Notes: generated by a model not told the origin, from the letters alone. Counted from the first letter of the stretch, positions 6,691-17,670 are shown. The stretch is 64,000 nt of DNA from Leucobacter aridicollis (GCF_013409595.1 NZ_JACCBD010000001.1:2170001-2234000), one strand, 5' to 3'. Translations and numbers: made by a program.

Positions 6691-9084
6691 CTACGCGTCC
6701 CGCTCGAGCGCAGCGCCGAACGCCCCGCGCTCGGCGAGCCTGTCGACGACGCGGGCCGAGGCCGCACCGTCGTCGTGCGGCGTGAACCGTGCCTGCCACG
6801 CCGCGTACGCGGGCCGATAGTCGGCGATCCACGGTGCCGCGCGCCCGTGCTCGCGCACCTGCGCCGCGAGCGGGAGCAGTTCGTCGCGCTGTTGCAGCAG
6901 CGGCCCGGGGGCGCTCGCCTCGAAGTCGAACGTAAACCCGCGCTCGGCGTCCCGGTACTCCGCGAGGTCGGGAACGTAGAACGCGAGCGGTGTCCCCGCG
7001 ACAGCGGCGTCGAACATGACCGAGGAGTAATCGGTCACGAGCAGATCGGCGGCGAGGATCACGTCGTTGATGTCGGGATGCGCGGTGGCGTCGATGACGC
7101 GCGGATTGAGCCTGAGATAGCTGCCGAGCTCGTGCGTGCGGGTATGCCCACGCGCCACGACGATCCAGTCCTCGCCAAGCGCATCGGCGAGCGCGTTCAC
7201 GTCGAGCGCGTCGACGACGGTGGTGCCGCGATCGCGCCAGGTGGGCGCATAGACAATAACCGAACGCCCGTCGGGGATGCCGAGCGTCTGCCGCGCCGTC
7301 GCCGAAGCAACGGGGTTCATCTCGCCAGCGAGGTCGGCCACCGCAAGCCTGTCGTCGCGCGGGTAGCCGGTCTCGAGGATCTCGCCGTCGAACGCGTAGC
7401 TGTTGCGGAACTGGTCCGTCGAGTGGCCGTTCTGCGAGAGCAGCATGCTCCACCGGCGGCTCTCACGCTTGATCGCGAGCTTCGTGCGCAGCGAGACGTT
7501 CGGGCGCCCGAGCGCCAAGTGTTTGAGCATGGTGCCGTGCCACGTCTGCAGCACGATTTGGTCTGGCCCGCGCTTGAACCCGAACCGCAGCCAGTCGTTC
7601 ACAATCAGGAGCCTGGCCATCCGCCTGGCGGCGAACCAGTCGACGCCCCCGACGAGCAGGGCCGTCGCGCCGGCAGGCACGTCCTGGCGCTCGCTCGTCA
7701 CGCTCCAATAGCGCGGAAGTTCGGGGTAGCGCGCGGCGATCTCCCGGTCGAGCGCGAGCGGATTGCAGCTCACCTGCCGACCGTAGAAGCTCTCGAAGAA
7801 GACACCGCCCGGCTCAACGAGTTCGGACGCTGGGAGCCGCAGCCGCTCGATCGCCGCGAGGACGCGGCGGGCCGAGTTGCCGTCGCGGTGAGGGTGGAAC
7901 CGGGCGGCGATCGCCGCGGCGGCACGCGACGCCTCGCGGCGGGCCGGGGTGCCGGCGGTGACCAGCTCGCTCAGCGACGCGGTGACCTCGCCCCAGGAGC
8001 GGGCGATGGTCGAGCCTGCGGTGACCTCGAGCGCCTCGTACAGGCCGCGCGTCGCGGTGTACGCCTCGAGGTCGGGCGCGAACCACTGGATCGGGCGCTC
8101 GAGGAGCGAGAAGTCGACGGCGATCGAGGAGAAGTCAGTGATGACCGCGTCGAAGGCACCGAGCAACGGCGTGATGTCACGGGCGAGGTCGCCGCCCAGC
8201 AGGTGAATGCGGTCGCCGACAGCCGCGCCGTACTCCCCTTCTCCGAGCGGGTGGGAGCGAATGACGAGGCGCGCGTCGACGCGCGCGAGGGCGGCGACGA
8301 TCTCCGCCACCTCGGCGTCCGTCGGAATGGCCGGATCAGGCTCGCCGTCGCGCCAGGTCGGCGCATAGAGCACGAGCGGCCCGGCAGCGAGCCCGCCCTG
8401 CAGCTGCGGCGCAAGCATGTCGAGGACGCGCTCGCGCGCCGCGGCCGCCACGGTCGGGTCCGCCGCCTGGGCTGCAAGCTCGTCGTCGCGCGGATCGCCG
8501 AGCACGGCTACCTTACCCGGAGCGACCCTGAAGGCTGAACGCAGGCGTTCGGCGGCTGTCACGGAGCCGGCAACGTACAGGCTCACCTGCTTGGTGCCGC
8601 GGGCGTACATCCGTTGCAGGACGCCACGGAGTGGCGCGGGCCCGCGGACGGCGGTCGTGACGGCGGAGTCGAGGTGGATCCGTTTGAGTGGCGCCCCGTG
8701 CCAGAGCTGCACGACGGTTCCGCCGAAGACTCCGAACCGGTTCACGTCGCCGAGGCCGTGGGTCACGACCAGCGTCTCGGCGCGGAGCGTCGCCCAGAAG
8801 CCGTGGCGGCTGCGCCTGACCACGGGAGTGAACGATTCGGCCTCGGCGAGCGCGCCCTCGGTCTCGTCGGCGACGAGCCAGACGATGTGAGCGTCAGGCC
8901 GGCTGTCGCGAAGCTCACGCGCGAGCGCGAGCGCCCCCTCGCCGACGCCGATCCCACTGCCGAACGCCCACGTTCCCGGCACCCGGGGGACGAAGAACGC
9001 GAGGAGCCATGACAGAACATATTTCGGGATCGCGAGAAGCTTCGAGAGGTTGCTGCTCGCGAACTGGAATCGGCGTGTACTCAT
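6691..9084 (-). CDS. tandem two-domain CDP-glycerol glycerophosphotransferase-like protein
   Basis: A 797-residue protein with two complete TagF-like GT-B modules. The first (about 90-430) has LWHGAPLKRIHLD, LYAPTWRDGEPD, IRSHPLGEGE and VITDFSSIAVDFSLLERPI. The second (about 440-790) has TWHGTMLKHLALG, VYAPTWRDRG, VARGHTRTH and LVTDYSSVMFDAAVAGTPL. Single-module TagF enzymes have one set. The protein probably synthesises a glycerol-phosphate or related polyol-phosphate wall polymer at the membrane, perhaps with priming and polymerising activities on one chain (inference). Start: ATG at 9084, with TACAGT eight bases upstream. The gene is transcribed away from the terminator that closes the HtrA-like gene. 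Both modules keep all motifs, so both look active. Confidence 0.8.
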   Translation of the reverse strand: MSTRRFQFASSNLSKLLAIPKYVLSWLLAFFVPRVPGTWAFGSGIGVGEGALALARELRDSRPDAHIVWLVADETEGALAEAESFTPVVRRSRHGFWATLRAETLVVTHGLGDVNRFGVFGGTVVQLWHGAPLKRIHLDSAVTTAVRGPAPLRGVLQRMYARGTKQVSLYVAGSVTAAERLRSAFRVAPGKVAVLGDPRDDELAAQAADPTVAAAARERVLDMLAPQLQGGLAAGPLVLYAPTWRDGEPDPAIPTDAEVAEIVAALARVDARLVIRSHPLGEGEYGAAVGDRIHLLGGDLARDITPLLGAFDAVITDFSSIAVDFSLLERPIQWFAPDLEAYTATRGLYEALEVTAGSTIARSWGEVTASLSELVTAGTPARREASRAAAAIAARFHPHRDGNSARRVLAAIERLRLPASELVEPGGVFFESFYGRQVSCNPLALDREIAARYPELPRYWSVTSERQDVPAGATALLVGGVDWFAARRMARLLIVNDWLRFGFKRGPDQIVLQTWHGTMLKHLALGRPNVSLRTKLAIKRESRRWSMLLSQNGHSTDQFRNSYAFDGEILETGYPRDDRLAVADLAGEMNPVASATARQTLGIPDGRSVIVYAPTWRDRGTTVVDALDVNALADALGEDWIVVARGHTRTHELGSYLRLNPRVIDATAHPDINDVILAADLLVTDYSSVMFDAAVAGTPLAFYVPDLAEYRDAERGFTFDFEASAPGPLLQQRDELLPLAAQVREHGRAAPWIADYRPAYAAWQARFTPHDDGAASARVVDRLAERGAFGAALERDA

Positions 9085-9101
9085 TGATGTCCACTGTAGA
9101 A

Positions 9102-9139
9102 CACGAAAGCGGGCACTGTTTCGAGTGCCCGCTTTCGTG
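9102..9139 (-). terminator. intrinsic terminator of the HtrA-like gene
   Basis: Perfect 16-bp inverted repeat (9102-9117 with 9124-9139) around a six-base loop, 16 bases beyond the stop of the protease gene transcribed leftwards. Confidence 0.8.
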
Positions 9140-9154
9140 AGAGAGGAGAGGTGG

Positions 9155-10915
<1,761 letters not shown>

Positions 10916-11020
10916 CGTGGCTCCTCTCTCGATGACTCCAGCATTCCGTCTAATCCTATGAATTTGATTTGGATAGGCTCCAGAATGACTGCAGATCGCG
11001 AGATTGTGCGCACGAGGAGC

Positions 11021-12928
11021 CTACGATCCGTGCGTTCTGCGGAGGGCGACGATCCCGCCGAGCAGCCCGCCCGCCCCCAGCAGTCCTGCGGCGAAGAGCA
11101 TCGGGCGTGGCGCCGTCGCAGCCCCGGTTGCAGCGATGTCGGCGGTGGGCGCGACCTCGGCGGCGGGCTCCACCAGTTCGGCGGTCTCGGCTGGCACCCC
11201 GTAGTCATCGCACCATGGCACGAACCTCTCGGCGCCGGCTTCGGACTGGTCCTCCGCTGTAACGCACGCCTGTACGGTGACCCACCCGCGGGTGCCCTCG
11301 GGGATATCGAATGGCGCGGCGTCGACCCAGACGTCGGGCTCCGCGAGCGACAGCGTGGCGGTTCCGAGCTCGGTCGCGCCGTCCGGAACCTCCGGCTGCC
11401 GGGTCGGGCGCTCGTCGGACTGGAAATAGGTGAGTCGCACGACGACCGGGATTCGCTGGTTGTCGGAGTCCCGGAGCCAGGCCCCGGGCGCCGCGGTCGC
11501 ACGGACGGTGTCAACGAGGGTGCGAGCGCCCGGCTCGAGCCGATTCGTCACGAGGGCGGTGTCGAGTCGCAGCTCGCTTGGCACGATCTGCCGCTCTGTG
11601 ATCACCCCGAATCGGTCCGCGTACTCGGCGCCCGGTGCGAGCAATCCCGAGTCGCGCACGGCCTGCGTCTGCCCGGCCTCGCGAATCGCCCACACCCAGT
11701 AGTAGTAGCCCGGGGCGGCGTCTGGCACGGCAAGCTCGACCGCGTAGTCCCCCGGCCCCGCGTCCACCGCTAGCTCTGCCGTGCCGGCGACCGGCGCGCC
11801 GTCCGGCGCTGCATCCTGTTCTGTCTGCGGCGCCTCGAATGGCCCGTAGAGTGTGCCCTCAGCGACGACGGGCATGAAGTCGGCAACTCCCCGCGACGGC
11901 CACCCCGCGGGCCCGGCGCTCACCGTCACGACGTCCCGGAAGACGGGGTCGGCTCGCTGCACGATCGCAGCCGGGACCTGCGTCGCGAGGGCGGGCACGA
12001 AGTCGTGGGAGAACGAGGCCAGCTTCGCGGCGAACGCGCCGCTGTTCGTCCCTACGACGGGTTTCACGCCCGCGCCAATGCGCTGCTCGGTATCACGCGT
12101 CGAGGGGTGCAGGATCAGCTCCGCCGGCCAGTACTTCTCCGCGACCGACCAGGAACCGGTGACGCTCACCTCGGTGGTGCGGTCCCAGTTCGGCTCGTGC
12201 GGCGTAGCCGTCCAGTGGAGCGTGCCCGCGGCGCCGTCAGCGACGCTCACACTGGATGACCCGCTGTCGAACACACCACCCGTGATGCTCAGCGCCGTCG
12301 TCCCTGCCGGGTATCGCACGGTGCCCGCGACGTCGCCGTCGTCGGTGTGCACCTCGAGTCCCCCGCCCGGGGTCGCGTTGCCGGGAGCGAGCGCAGCAGT
12401 CCGCGCCTCGGCAGCGAGGCGCGTACCAGCCTCAACGTTCGCGCGCCCACCGTTCGCGCGAAAGAGCTCGTATTTGCCGTCGATCCAGGCCGCGTTGCCT
12501 GGCTCGCGCCGAATCTCCCAAAGCGCGACCTGCACGGCGACGGCCAGATCGGCGTCGCCGGTGTCCCCGTGCTCGGCGAGAATCCAGTTCATCTGCCGCA
12601 TCTGCTCCTCGGTCGCGGCTCCGGTGGTCACCGTACCGCGCCAGCCTCACCCGTCATTCACCTCGACGGTGTACCCCGGCAGCGCCGAGACGCGAGTCGG
12701 CCGCAGTTGGGCGCTCGCCGGAGCGTCGACGCCGGGCTCGAGGCAGTACGCCCGGGACCCATCCGCGGTCTTGAACGCGCCCACGTGATACCCCGCGTAC
12801 GACAGCATGCCGTCAAAACTTGCGGCCTGCGCACTCGGCGCGATCCCGAGCAGCAGGAGCGGGACCGCGAGGAGCGCGGCGTACACCCCGCGCCCCGGAG
12901 AATGCGTTCGGTGGTTCGGTGTGTGCAT
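11021..12928 (-). pseudogene. thioester-domain-like cell-wall-anchored surface protein interrupted by in-frame TGA
   Basis: One reading frame with a single TGA at 12647-12649. The upstream piece (12647-12928) has a signal peptide (AALLAVPLLLLGIAPSAQA) and AYCLEPG, like the Cys segment of TQXA/thioester domains. Five sense codons after the TGA is a GTG that opens the downstream piece (11021-12631), with MNWILAEHGDTGDADLA and AVQVALWEIR, the region where the thioester Gln sits. The protein ends with IAATG, a hydrophobic helix and RRTHGS, a sorting signal close to the LAxTG type used by class E sortases. Without read-through the C-terminal part would lack a signal peptide. It is either a recent pseudogene, a read-through gene, or a base-call error. 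The family assignment is inference. Confidence 0.7.
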
Positions 12929-13066
12929 GCGGAGACCCTTTCGCTCGTGAACTGTGGAGCGTCCAGGTTGGCTCCGTCCGAGAGTCTTGGCGAACCGCTC
13001 TCCACAGGCCCCGCGCGGCCTCGATTCGCATGAACGGCGAATGACTGGTAGAGTAATGTCTTGTGC

Positions 13067-13140
13067 CGCGGGGTGGAGCAGTTCGGTAGCTCGCCGGGCT
13101 CATAACCCGGAGGTCGTAGGTTCAAATCCTGCCCCCGCAA
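13067..13140 (+). tRNA. initiator tRNA-Met (CAT), copy 1
   Basis: The cloverleaf closes with CGCGGGG pairing CCCCGCA, leaving the C1:A72 mismatch typical of bacterial initiators. The anticodon loop CTCATAA is flanked by three G:C pairs, and GGTTCAAATCC forms the T arm. The 3' end is ACCG, so a full CCA is not encoded. A terminator follows within 10 bases. Confidence 0.95.
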
Positions 13141-13146
13141 CCGTGA

Positions 13147-13189
13147 GAAAGGCCCCTGACTAGGAATTTATTCCAGTCAGGGGCCTTTC
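13147..13189 (+). terminator. terminator after initiator tRNA copy 1
   Basis: 15-bp stem (13147-13161 with 13175-13189); the loop itself can pair GGAA with TTCC. Confidence 0.85.
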
Positions 13190-13402
13190 GCTTTGCCTGC
13201 CGCGCACGGCAGCAGCTGCTCAGACACGTCTGGCGGCGCCACCGTGCGACCGCGACCGCACGCACGGTCGGCGGGTCCACGCGCTCCGATCCCCCCGCGG
13301 CAAAAACGGTGCCACACCGCTCCCCTGTGGGCGACGCAACACGCCCACGGCGCGGCCCGGTTCGAGAACTCAGCCCCTCACCCGATAAGGTTGTTGACGT
13401 GC

Positions 13403-13479
13403 CGCGGGGTGGAGCAGTTCGGTAGCTCGCCGGGCTCATAACCCGGAGGTCGTAGGTTCAAATCCTGCCCCCGCAACCA
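13403..13479 (+). tRNA. initiator tRNA-Met (CAT), copy 2
   Basis: Identical to copy 1 over the mature sequence, with the same C1:A72 mismatch and anticodon CAT, but here CCA is encoded (13477-13479). A GATAAG at 13383-13388 upstream may be its -10. The 213 bases between the first terminator and this gene hold no gene I can support. Confidence 0.95.
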
Positions 13480-13497
13480 AGAGTCGCACTGCGGCAC

Positions 13498-13528
13498 AGA
13501 ACCCCCTGATCCGTGATCAGGGGGTTCT
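13498..13528 (+). terminator. terminator after initiator tRNA copy 2
   Basis: Perfect 14-bp stem (13498-13511 with 13515-13528) with a three-base loop, starting 19 bases after the tRNA. Confidence 0.85.
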
Positions 13529-13549
13529 GACGTTGACGGCCGGCGCGCG

Positions 13550-14206
13550 CTACCGCCCGCCGGGGTCCGACGAGGCGATGCCCAGCCAGGTGTGGCGGTT
13601 CCCCGCCCAGCACCATCCCACTTTGGGGGCGCCGCGCCGTTCGCGCCCATCGCGGCCGGTGCCGCCGCTGATCCAGATCGCCGGCGTGCGCGCGTCGAGG
13701 CCCGCGCCCCGGCGCTTTCGCGACCCGATCGTCATGAAGCAGGCGTTGGGCTCGAGCATGTCAGGCCGTTGCAGCAGCCAGGACACCCCCTCGCCCACCG
13801 TCAGCGGCCGCCTGCCGCGCCGCACGAGTTCGGGAAGGGCCTCGTTCGGGCTCCAGTTCGCGTACTCGTCGCCCCGCTCGAGCCCGGTGATGGTGTAGAG
13901 CGCGGACGCTGGGATGCCCGCCTCGGGGATCGGTTCGAAGGCGTCGAGGTCGGTCATATCTTCGACGACAAAGCCTGGCGTGCCGTCGCGGCGTAGCAGC
14001 GGCGCGAGCCGTGACACGGGAACGAGGGCGGGAGCGACAACGAGCAGGGTGCCAGGCGCCGTCGGTAGGTCGCCTGCCAGCGCGCGGAAGTCGGACGCTG
14101 AAAGATCAGCGAGGTCGTGCACGCCGAGTTCGACGAGCCTGTCGAGCTGCGCGGTGATCGAGGGGAGCTGGGCATCAAGAAGCTGGGGAATACTGTCGCC
14201 TTTCAC
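13550..14206 (-). CDS. DUF5701-like family protein
   Basis: A soluble protein of about 218 residues without signal peptide or membrane segment. It has a central segment TLLVVAPALVPVSRLAPLL and ends in WCWAGNRHTWLGIASS, which I associate with the DUF5701 family of Microbacteriaceae; function is unknown. The frame continues upstream to an ATG at 14239, but that would place the start inside the hairpin that terminates the upstream permease, so the GTG at 14206 is preferred. Neither start has a convincing Shine-Dalgarno. It is followed after about 20 bases by the terminator of the rightward tRNA unit, so the two units converge. Confidence 0.65.
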   Translation of the reverse strand: MKGDSIPQLLDAQLPSITAQLDRLVELGVHDLADLSASDFRALAGDLPTAPGTLLVVAPALVPVSRLAPLLRRDGTPGFVVEDMTDLDAFEPIPEAGIPASALYTITGLERGDEYANWSPNEALPELVRRGRRPLTVGEGVSWLLQRPDMLEPNACFMTIGSRKRRGAGLDARTPAIWISGGTGRDGRERRGAPKVGWCWAGNRHTWLGIASSDPGGR

Positions 14207-14214
14207 ACGGAAAC

Positions 14215-14245
14215 GAGGGCACGGGGCGAAACGCCCCATGCCCTC
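14215..14245 (-). terminator. terminator of the TauE/SafE gene
   Basis: 14-base arms (14215-14228 with 14232-14245) and a three-base loop. The one non-Watson-Crick position becomes a G-U pair only in the minus-strand RNA, so it fits the leftward permease gene. Confidence 0.65.
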
Positions 14246-14297
14246 GCTCTATTCCCTGCGCCCGTTCCCCAGCGATGCGGCGCTCGTGGCGCTGTCC

Positions 14298-15089
14298 CTA
14301 CTTCTTCCCGGCGCGAAGGGTCTTGTAGAGCATCTGCCCGAGCACAAAGGCGAGCAGCAGCGAGAACGCGACGTTCGACGCGAACGGCGTGATCTTCGTG
14401 GCGAACACCGATCCGAGCGGCGACAGCACGCTCGCGGCGATGCCGAGCACCAGGGCGCTGCGCAGGTCGACATTGTTGCGCTTGAAGTTGCCGATGGTGC
14501 CCGAGATTGACCCGGGAATGAGCATGAAGAGCGAGGTGCCCTTCGCGACGAGGTCGTTCGAACCGAAGAAGAACATGAGCGCGGGCACGACGATCACGCC
14601 GCCGCCGACGCCGAGGAGCCCCGACAGTACGCCCGTCACGAGGCCCAGCCCCACGAGCCCGGCGCCGACGAGCACGGAGATGTCGATCTCAGCCTCGCGC
14701 TGCGGCACCACGAACCACAGGCTCACCACGACGGCGAGCAGGAACACCATGAAGAGCCACCGCAGGAAACCGGTGGGCACCTTCGCGAGGAGGTAGCTGC
14801 CGATCTGCGCGCCGACGACGATTCCGACGGCGAGCAGGATCGCGGCGATCCAGTCGACGTTGCCCTGCACCGCGTACCCGATTCCGCCGACGACGGCCGC
14901 CGGGAGGATCGCTGCCACCGACGTTCCTGCCGCGAGCCGCTGCTGGTATCCGAGGAAGATCGTGAGGAGCGGCACGAGCACGACGCCGCCGCCGATCCCG
15001 AACAGGCCGGAGAGGATGCCGGTGATCGCGCCGAAGACGGCGAGCAGCACGATCGAGGGGCGGGGTGTGTCAAAGTCGGTCGAAGTCAT
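14298..15089 (-). CDS. TauE/SafE family membrane transporter
   Basis: A 263-residue integral membrane protein of the sulfite/organosulfonate exporter family. Two homologous halves each begin with a Gly-rich motif: SGLFGIGGGVVLVPLL near residue 27 and SGLLGVGGGVIVVPAL near residue 157. About eight membrane segments are visible. The substrate is probably a small anion but cannot be read from the sequence. The ATG at 15089 has GAAAGG at a normal distance. It is transcribed away from the gamma-glutamyltransferase gene by a 72-bp gap, with no shared operon sign beyond orientation. Confidence 0.85.
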   Translation of the reverse strand: MTSTDFDTPRPSIVLLAVFGAITGILSGLFGIGGGVVLVPLLTIFLGYQQRLAAGTSVAAILPAAVVGGIGYAVQGNVDWIAAILLAVGIVVGAQIGSYLLAKVPTGFLRWLFMVFLLAVVVSLWFVVPQREAEIDISVLVGAGLVGLGLVTGVLSGLLGVGGGVIVVPALMFFFGSNDLVAKGTSLFMLIPGSISGTIGNFKRNNVDLRSALVLGIAASVLSPLGSVFATKITPFASNVAFSLLLAFVLGQMLYKTLRAGKK

Positions 15090-15161
15090 CGGAACCTTTC
15101 AATGCGTAAGTCAAGCGCGGCTGGCGCGGGGCCGGGGCGGGATCCTCGGATCCGGATCGGC

Positions 15162-16712
15162 CTACCCGGCGCCCAGCACGACGATTGCGGAGCCGTCCGA
15201 GCGTGGGTCGCTCGCGGCCGTGTATGTGGTCTCGCCCGAGGCACCCCGGTCGATGCGCACGACGTTGGAGTGGCCGAGCGACTCGTCGCGCGACGGCACG
15301 GTGACGAGCGCGAACCCGGCGGCCTCGATCGCCTCCTTGGCCACGTCTGGCACGTCGGCCTCGACGACGACGCTCACCTGCGTGTCATCGGTGATCTCCT
15401 CCACCATCCAGCGGGGCGCATGGGTCGCGCTCGCGGGGTCCTCCCCCGCGAGCATCCGCTGCAGCAGGTGCGTGTGGACCTGCGGCTGCGCGGCGCCACC
15501 CATGGTCGCGGGCACGTAGCGAAGGTCGTCGCCGTCGAGCACCATCACGGGCATGAGCGTGTGGCGCGGGCGCTTGCCCGGCGCGAACGCGTTCGGCGAC
15601 TCAGGATCGAGCGAGAACGAGGTGCCACGGTTCTGGAAGATGATGCCGCTGTCGGGTTCGAGAATGTAGGAGCCAAAGTCCCAGTACACCGAGTTGATGA
15701 AGGACACCGCCCACCCGTCGGCGCTCACCGCGGAGAAGCCGACGGTGTCGCCGCTTGCCTTCGCGTCGCCACGGATCGGACGGTCAGGCGCCGTCGCGGA
15801 CACGAGTTCCGCGCCGGTCGCGCCGTCGAAGGTCGGGTCGGACAGCAGCTGGGTGCGCACGAGGTTACTCGCGTAGAACGCGCGGGCGAGTTCGCCGGCG
15901 CCGGCGCCGAGCGGGTCGTCGATGCCGTCCGTGATCGCGTTGAGCGCGCGGAGGAACATGAAACCCGACGTGTTCGGCGGGCCGGTGAGCACCCGCATCC
16001 CGCGGAACTCGGTCTCGATCGGGGTGTCCCAGAACGGGCGGTAGGCCGCGGTGTCTGCGAGCGTGATCTTCGAGCCACGCCGCGCGAGACCGGCGATCCA
16101 GGTGCGGGCGAGCTCGCCCGTGTAGAACGCGTCTGGCCCCTCGTTCGCAAGCTGCTCGAGCGAGGCAGCGAGGGCCGACTGCACGAGGGTCTCCCCCTCG
16201 GCGAGCGGCGTGCCGTCGGGGTAGAAGACTGCGCGCGCCCCGGGGTCTTTCGAGAACTCCGGCTGTGCGGCGCGCAGCTCCCGGGCGACGGAGCGCGAGT
16301 TCGGGAAGCCGTCGCGCGCGAAACCGATCGCAGGGGCGAGATGCTCGGCCCAGGCGCGGGTCGCGCCGAGCTCATGCAGCGCCTCCCAGCCGCGAATGCC
16401 ACCGGGAACGGTGATGGTGTCGACGCCGCGCAGCGGGATCGCATCGCCGTGCACCTCTCTCAGCGCGTCGAGCGTCTGACCGGACGGCGCAGTTCCGGTG
16501 GCGTTCAGGAACCGGATCTCACCGTCCGGGCTGCGCACGATGGCGACGAGGTCGCCGCCGAGCGCGACGTTGTTCGGGTAGACGACGCAGAGCGTCGCGG
16601 CGGCGGTGATCGCCGCGTCGATCGCGTTGCCACCCGCGCGCAACACCGCCGCTCCGGCCTCGGTCGCGAGGTGGTGTGACGTCGAGATTGCCCCGAGCTG
16701 TGCGGCGGTCAT
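15162..16712 (-). CDS. gamma-glutamyltransferase family protein
   Basis: Ntn-hydrolase of the gamma-glutamyltranspeptidase superfamily. The N-terminal part has EAGAAVLRAGGNAIDAA and NNVALGGDL. The self-cleavage and catalytic Thr is Thr323 in GDTVGFSAV, where the small subunit would begin, and NRGTSFSLDP is the conserved substrate loop. There is no signal peptide, so it is probably cytoplasmic, like YwrD-type members. Its ATG lies inside the 4-bp overlap (ATGA) with the upstream FCD regulator, so translation is coupled. With the divergent peptide transporter this suggests uptake and breakdown of a gamma-glutamyl compound or small peptide (inference). Confidence 0.85.
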   Translation of the reverse strand: MTAAQLGAISTSHHLATEAGAAVLRAGGNAIDAAITAAATLCVVYPNNVALGGDLVAIVRSPDGEIRFLNATGTAPSGQTLDALREVHGDAIPLRGVDTITVPGGIRGWEALHELGATRAWAEHLAPAIGFARDGFPNSRSVARELRAAQPEFSKDPGARAVFYPDGTPLAEGETLVQSALAASLEQLANEGPDAFYTGELARTWIAGLARRGSKITLADTAAYRPFWDTPIETEFRGMRVLTGPPNTSGFMFLRALNAITDGIDDPLGAGAGELARAFYASNLVRTQLLSDPTFDGATGAELVSATAPDRPIRGDAKASGDTVGFSAVSADGWAVSFINSVYWDFGSYILEPDSGIIFQNRGTSFSLDPESPNAFAPGKRPRHTLMPVMVLDGDDLRYVPATMGGAAQPQVHTHLLQRMLAGEDPASATHAPRWMVEEITDDTQVSVVVEADVPDVAKEAIEAAGFALVTVPSRDESLGHSNVVRIDRGASGETTYTAASDPRSDGSAIVVLGAG

Positions 16713-17485
16713 GCGCGTGCCTCCTGGTCGTGGGTGCCGTGGGGATGGGTGTCTGGGTGAGGGCTGTCTGCGCCAGCGTCGCCGTGATCGGCGAGCGCGA
16801 TCTGATCGGCGATATCGAGCACGTGCGCCCGCGCCTCGGCTTCGGCGAGATCGCCGTCACCTGCCGCGATCGCTTCGAAGATGCGTCGGTGCGCGGCGCT
16901 CGACACCTGGCGCCGTGCGCGTGTCTGATACCGGCTGCCGCGGCTCGGCGCGATCTGCTGCGCGATCTGCTCGTTGATGAGCTCGAGCAGCGGGTTGTGC
17001 GTGTACTGCGCGATCGACTGGTGGAAGGCGCGGTCGAGCTCCGCGTACCTGTCCTTCGCCGACTCGCTTTCCATCGCTTCGACAAGCTCCCGGAGCTGCG
17101 CAATGTCGCGCGGGCGAGCCCGCCCGGCCGTGATGCGAGCGATCGGTGGCTCCACGATCGCGCGGAGCTCCATGATGTCGCGAATCTCGGCGGACGCAGC
17201 GTTCACGGCTTCGCCGATCCGGTCAGCGATGCCCGAGCGCTCCCCGGGGCTGAGCACGACGGTGCCGCGGCCCGGCTTGCGGTCGATGAGTCCGCGGTTC
17301 TCGAGCTCGCGCAGCGCTTCGCGGATCGAGACGCGCGACACCCCGAGGTGCTCCGCGAGCGCCCGCTCGGGCGGCAGCCGGTCCCCTGGCGCGAGCTCGC
17401 CGTCGAGGATCAGTCGTTCGAGGTCAACCGAGAGGCGGTCCGGCAGCGACAGCGTCGTCGCGGGCTTCATGGATGTCCAATCCAT
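16709..17485 (-). CDS. GntR-family transcriptional regulator, FadR/FCD type
   Basis: DNA-binding regulator with an N-terminal winged helix (GELAPGDRLPPERALAEHLG, then SRVSIREALRELENRGLI) and a C-terminal all-helical FCD ligand domain with ELDRAFHQSIA and AHRRIFEAI, whose Asp and His residues usually hold a metal. The tail (GADSPHPDTHPHGTHD) is His-rich. I chose the ATG at 17485 with AAAGGAG five bases upstream. It overlaps the gamma-glutamyltransferase gene by 4 bp. The 300-bp divergent gap to the POT transporter holds a FadR-like palindrome (17656-17670), so it probably regulates the transporter and perhaps itself. Confidence 0.9.
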   Translation of the reverse strand: MDWTSMKPATTLSLPDRLSVDLERLILDGELAPGDRLPPERALAEHLGVSRVSIREALRELENRGLIDRKPGRGTVVLSPGERSGIADRIGEAVNAASAEIRDIMELRAIVEPPIARITAGRARPRDIAQLRELVEAMESESAKDRYAELDRAFHQSIAQYTHNPLLELINEQIAQQIAPSRGSRYQTRARRQVSSAAHRRIFEAIAAGDGDLAEAEARAHVLDIADQIALADHGDAGADSPHPDTHPHGTHDQEARA

Positions 17486-17608
17486 CGCCACTCCTTTCGT
17501 GCGCGTCCGTCAGGTGGTGCGCTGCTGTGATGTTCGGGGTCGTTTCAGAGGCCTGTGTGGTTTCCGGCCCCCTCGAAACTACCGCGATGCCGCGGCGCTC
17601 CGGCGTAA

Positions 17609-17638
17609 TTGACGGAGCGGTTCGCGGCAGGGTATATT
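17609..17638 (+). promoter_or_regulatory. sigma-70-type promoter of the POT transporter
   Basis: TTGACG (17609-17614), an 18-base spacer, then TATATT (17633-17638). It is the best -35/-10 pair in this window; the start would fall about 17645, just before the palindrome. Confidence 0.65.
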
Positions 17639-17655
17639 TGCGTCTCGTTCGAGAA

Positions 17656-17670
17656 GTTGGTCAGACCAAC
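17656..17670. promoter_or_regulatory. FadR-like operator
   Basis: GTTGGTCAGACCAAC is a perfect palindrome around one base and contains TGGTCnGACCA, the core of E. coli FadR sites. It lies just downstream of the promoter at 17609-17638, a position suited to repression, and between the FCD regulator and the transporter. Confidence 0.7.

Noticed and set aside
13190..13402. Gene between the two initiator tRNAs
   Set aside because: Open frames here only exist by overlapping the tRNAs and terminators; no codon or start support.
14207..14239. Upstream ATG start for the DUF5701-like gene
   Set aside because: It would lie inside the terminator hairpin of the preceding permease gene; not fully excluded.
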